NCBI GenBank assembly: GCA_002448445.1 | Contig: DJYC01000037.1 | Coordinates: forward strand, 1-51,365 | DNA: 51,365 bases | From: Treponema sp. UBA6988 | GTDB lineage: Bacteria; Spirochaetota; Spirochaetia; Treponematales; Treponemataceae | Reading direction: 5' to 3' | Shown: positions 48,740-51,365 of the stretch, piece by piece | How positions within the stretch are numbered: the stretch's first letter is position 1 | How the letters are laid out: each line of letters begins with the position of its first letter | Notes under the pieces: model-generated | Database searches by the model: none | What the model saw: only the letters and a program-made list of their open reading frames with translations | What the model was told of the DNA's origin: nothing | Made by a program: the position numbers and the translations under genes

Positions 48740-48920
48740 CACGTAAATCAGTTTTGGGCTCCGCTCCCAGGCAAATCCGTCTGAAACCCCGCGGTGTCGC
48801 GGAATAGGAAATTAAACTCGCTTTGCGGCTTGAAGCTATGCTGCCGGGTTCCGTTCCGCTCCAATGCGGGTTTTCAGCCGGCTTTGCCTTCCGCTGCGCC
48901 CAAACCTGATTTCCGGTTTA
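48740..48920. repeat. Inverted-repeat element related to 39830-40030
   Basis: Ends AAATCAGTTTTGGGCTCCGC (48747) and GCGCCCAAACCTGATTTCCG (48897-48916) are inverted. The inside carries the hairpin CCGCGGTGTCGCGG (48788-48801), a GGCTTGAAGCTATGCTGCCGGGTTC box and a GGCTTTGCCTTCCGC tail. No coding sequence is supported. Confidence 0.6.
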
Positions 48921-49024
48921 TTTGCATAAGAAAATATTGTAAAAACAGCTACGTCCCACCTCCAAAGCTTTTCCTTCTGGGTATTCACAAACAACTGCAA
49001 CGACATCCGTATGTTCTTGATACA

Positions 49025-49440
49025 TTTGAACAAAACTGGGTTCTTAGGGCCATGTTGCTCAACGTATCGCAACATGCCTAAGCCGTGCCTGCCCAAGAAA
49101 AATTCCTCCGTGTATTTTTCTTGGGATTGCAGAATCGCTTCGCAATTCTGCATGCTGCTAACCCGCCCTCCCTGGCTTGATATTCCTTGGCAAGAAAGAA
49201 TCACGTTCCCTGAGCCCGTCGAAGGGACATTCACCAAAAAACATCTGTTAACAACCGGGGTTCTTAGGGGGGAACCCCTAAGCCGTGCCTGCCCAAGAAA
49301 AATCCCTCCGTGTATTTTTCTTGGGATTGCAGAATCGCTTCGCAATTCTGCATGCTGCTAACCCGCCCTTCCTGGCTTGATATTCCTTGGCAAGAAAGAA
49401 TCACGTTCCCTGAGCTTGTCGAAGGGAACATTCAAAAAAA
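49025..49440 (-). repeat. Hairpin repeat element D, 200-base tandem duplication
   Basis: Bases 49081-49235 recur at 49281-49435. On the minus strand each unit has stem-loop 1 (GCC, loop AGGGAG or AGGAAG, GGC at 49176-49165 and 49376-49365), a hairpin (GCAGAAT/ATTCTGC at 49151-49129 and 49351-49329) and stem-loop 2 (CCCAAGAAAAATAC, loop ACGGAG, GAATTTTTCTTGGG at 49125-49092; 49325-49292). TTAGG-hairpin-CCTAAG modules at 49037-49082 and 49261-49282 and CCCTGAG...TCGAAGGG palindromes accompany them. No gene was seen in 48739-49531. Confidence 0.8.
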
Positions 49441-49531
49441 AGATTATTTGTTAAAAAAGTCAGGTTCTCCCTTGAAAATACTTTTTAAGTAATTACTAAA
49501 ATAGAAGCAGAAATATTCCGATTAGTTTTTT

Positions 49532-49837
49532 ATGGAACTTAAAAACTTGTCTTTTTTTCCTTCGTACAATAATTTTTTGTCTTCTTATAACACGCTTGAA
49601 AACTGTTATTTAAAAAAATACCGCGACACATCCATTCCTTTGAATGATGATGAATTCACTTCTTCATTTTTTGCCTGCTTTGATTTTTTGTCTTCGCTTA
49701 AAAAAGAGGACATTGACTTTTTAAAGACGGATATAAACCTTCACTGCAAGATTGCCATGTTTGACACAATCAAGCTGCACCTTATTGCGCAGAACCCAAG
49801 CCTTAGAAAGATACGCACTTTGCACAAGATTTTCTAA
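49532..49837 (+). CDS. Small helical protein, unknown
   Basis: This 101-residue protein is acidic and Phe/Leu-rich and predicted mostly helical (DDEFTSSFFACFDFLSSLKKEDIDFLK; MFDTIKLHLIAQNPSLRKIRTLHKIF), without signal or membrane segments. No clear ribosome site precedes the ATG. A hairpin terminator follows directly. The frame is open over 300 bases with spirochaete-like codon use, so it is probably a real gene. The family is not recognised. Confidence 0.6.
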   Translation: MELKNLSFFPSYNNFLSSYNTLENCYLKKYRDTSIPLNDDEFTSSFFACFDFLSSLKKEDIDFLKTDINLHCKIAMFDTIKLHLIAQNPSLRKIRTLHKIF

Positions 49838-49844
49838 AAAAGCA

Positions 49845-49875
49845 CCCCCTTACCAAAGGCAAGGGGGCAAGTTTT
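49845..49875 (+). terminator. Terminator after the small helical protein gene
   Basis: CCCCCTT (49845-49851) and AAGGGGG (49861-49867) form a seven-pair stem with a nine-base loop, followed by CAAGTTTT. It sits between convergent genes. Confidence 0.7.
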
Positions 49876-49936
49876 GCCGTGTTATGGTTCAACTTGGTTC
49901 GACCACGCACGGCAATGAACTTATGTAGCTTGTGCT

Positions 49937-51025
49937 TTATTTTGCGTTTCTTGCAACGCGGAAGCCAACGCCTGAGTGATGCTGAGTCATTGGGGCATCA
50001 TCCCATGCGGTTACAGTTGCAGCCCTTGCGCTTGAGCAGTAGTTACCGCCGCGTACAATGCGCTCACCGTCGTCTTCGCCAAGGTCATAGCACCATTCGT
50101 AAACGTTTCCGCTCATGTCGTAAAGGCCAAGCTTGTTAGCAGCCTTTAGGCCAACTTCGTGCGTGCAGTAGCCTGGTGTGTCCTTTGCAACCTTTTCCTT
50201 TCCTGTCTTGCCGGTAGTAAGGTTGTAGACATACCATGCAACCTTGTCCAAGTCGGGGGAAGACATGTCGCTTTTTTTGAAGGTCTTTGACTGTGAACCG
50301 CTGAATGCAAAGCTCCAGTCGGGAGCAGAGGCATCGCCACCGCGGGCAGCAAATTCCCATTCAGGTTCAGATGGAAGCCTGTAGCCGTTGGCATTCTTGT
50401 TGATGGACACTGTAGCATCCATGATGTGCTTTTCTATGTAATTACCGACCTTTGTTTCTTCTATTTTATTGATTTCAATCTTGTAGACTGGTTCAAGGCC
50501 TGTCTTTTTGCTGAGCACGTTGCAGAAGTTTACGGCATCGTACCAGGTTACGTTTTCTACAGGACGGTATTTTTGGGTTTCTCCCTTTACAAGAGATTTT
50601 TCCAGTGAGCTGGAAGGCTTTGCGTCAAGTTCGAAAATTTTGCCGCTTTTTGTAGAAACTGTTTCGCCAGCCAGAACGGCTTCGTAGAATTCCTGCGTTA
50701 CTTCGTACTTTCCGATATAGAATGAATCTACGTTTGGCACGTCGTCCAGAAGGCTTGAGTCTCCGTGCTCAACGGCAGCGCCTTTTGTTGAACCGCCCTT
50801 TACCAAAACTTCGCTTGCCTTTGAATAGGCCTTTCCGTTTACAATGATTGCTCCCTTTTCGCCTTTTACTGGAGGATCTTTTGGTGAAAATTTCTTTTCC
50901 GGCTTTACTGGTGCAGGTTTGGCTTTTGGTGCAACTTTGCCTTTTGCCTTGCCTTGTGCGAATGAGCTTGAAACTAGTAGTGCAGACACAAGGATTAATG
51001 TTGAGAATTTACAAATTCTTTTCAT
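49937..51025 (-). CDS. Secreted SUMF1-fold protein
   Basis: The 362 residues have a signal peptide (ILVSALLVSSSFAQ) and a Lys/Pro/Ala-rich spacer (residues about 25-55). The formylglycine-generating-enzyme (SUMF1) fold runs from about 95: SFYIGKYEVTQEFYEAVLAG, PVENVTWYDAVNFCNVLS, NGYRLPSEPEWEFAARGG, LGLYDMSGNVYEWCYD, RIVRGGNYCSSARAA and GVGFRVARN. The paired catalytic Cys arrangement of true FGE is not evident, so binding or another modification is likely. AGGAG precedes the ATG. It has the same fold as the lipoprotein at 18466 but no lipobox. Confidence 0.88.
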   Translation of the reverse strand: MKRICKFSTLILVSALLVSSSFAQGKAKGKVAPKAKPAPVKPEKKFSPKDPPVKGEKGAIIVNGKAYSKASEVLVKGGSTKGAAVEHGDSSLLDDVPNVDSFYIGKYEVTQEFYEAVLAGETVSTKSGKIFELDAKPSSSLEKSLVKGETQKYRPVENVTWYDAVNFCNVLSKKTGLEPVYKIEINKIEETKVGNYIEKHIMDATVSINKNANGYRLPSEPEWEFAARGGDASAPDWSFAFSGSQSKTFKKSDMSSPDLDKVAWYVYNLTTGKTGKEKVAKDTPGYCTHEVGLKAANKLGLYDMSGNVYEWCYDLGEDDGERIVRGGNYCSSARAATVTAWDDAPMTQHHSGVGFRVARNAK

Positions 51026-51104
51026 TTGGAACTCCTTTTGCTTTAAGTTTTCATTAAAAGAACAATTTTATTTTATTGAAGTTACATTGAATAGTGGCTT
51101 AATC

Positions 51105-51275
51105 AACGCACCCCGCAGCAAGCTACGGGGTATGAGTTCCTCATAAAACGAATCCCCCTGTATCAAAACATCCTTACGCGAACCAACGAGGTGTGCGTTG
51201 TTCTTAAAAGGTATTGCAGTCAGGGTTGAATACCCTTATTCCGCCCCAAGGGGCGGGGTATTCAACCCTTCCGCG
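51105..51275. repeat. Palindrome-rich intergenic segment at the right edge
   Basis: CCCCGCAGCAAGCTACGGGG (51111-51130) is a hairpin. A nested pair follows: AGGGTTGAATACCC (51216-51229) with GGGTATTCAACCCT (51257-51270) as outer arms, enclosing CCGCCCC/GGGGCGG. The style is that of REP-like or IS200-family end hairpins, but no transposase is in view. No gene was seen in 51026-51365. Confidence 0.65.
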
Positions 51276-51365
51276 CGAATAAAAGTTAATAGGGCAAACT
51301 TCGAGTTTTATATTTGCAGCAGAAAAATTGGCTCCCAGTGGTTTTTCTGCTGCACTACGGAAACT

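Noticed and set aside
48794..49492. ORFs in the right-hand repeat region
   Set aside because: They follow the 200-base duplication and hairpin arms, and have no ribosome sites or protein-like composition.
49880..49920. tRNA-like sequence (GGTTCGACCACGC)
   Set aside because: A TpsiC-like string is present but no acceptor stem or anticodon arm can be drawn.

Overview
The window looks like chromosome of a spirochaete, most probably a Treponema relative. The evidence is a flgN-fliS flagellar chaperone pair, many lipoproteins with loose spirochaete-type lipoboxes, class III cyclases with large sensor halves, a tandem cNMP-binding Crp-like protein, a cobalamin methionine synthase without its reactivation domain, and compact operons separated by dense hairpin repeats. 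No rRNA, tRNA, CRISPR array, intact transposase or integrase was seen. Genus level is an inference; no rRNA is available to confirm it.

Left part (1-20.3 kb): four unrecognised membrane-protein genes (111-3014); a leftward metF-metH operon with a PAP2-like gene at its end (8125-3555); an ABC-F ATPase (8320-10305); a 1191-residue beta-repeat lipoprotein beside a LuxR-type regulator (11071-16193); a divergent adenylate cyclase (16293-18407); and a sulfatase-modifying-factor-fold lipoprotein (18466-19716).

Middle (20.3-42.3 kb): murB, a dual cNMP-binding regulator and two exported proteins; flgN and fliS; a membrane HD-GYP phosphodiesterase; a csoR-copA copper operon whose pump carries a second HMA domain with its own ribosome site; a fold-III ornithine/lysine decarboxylase; a secreted M16 protein that lacks its zinc ligands; a second cyclase overlapping a coiled-coil membrane protein; and a UPF0210 protein followed by a GNAT acetyltransferase.

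Right part (42.3-51.4 kb): a visibly A+T-rich stretch (42.3-46.3 kb) with an AbiEi/AbiEii toxin-antitoxin pair split by a GIY-YIG protein, a 51-codon gene and a broken small gene, then an orphan lipoprotein and a membrane protein. It is followed by a Zn/Mn-type ABC transporter locus without a substrate-binding protein, a small helical protein and a second secreted SUMF1-fold protein.

The most unusual content is between genes. A modular repeat, present as at least eleven hairpin sets in seven intergenic regions, carries two stem-loops whose stems change sequence between copies while staying complementary and whose six-base loops stay A-N-G-G-A/G-N. This is how CsrA/RsmA binding sites in sponge RNAs look, so the repeat is proposed as a candidate CsrA-binding RNA family; a mobile DNA hairpin element is the main alternative. 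Separately, six genes (metF, the ABC-F gene, the luxR-type gene, the M16 gene, murB, abiEi) have a -10 hexamer ending only 6-9 bases before the ATG, which predicts leaderless or nearly leaderless mRNAs.
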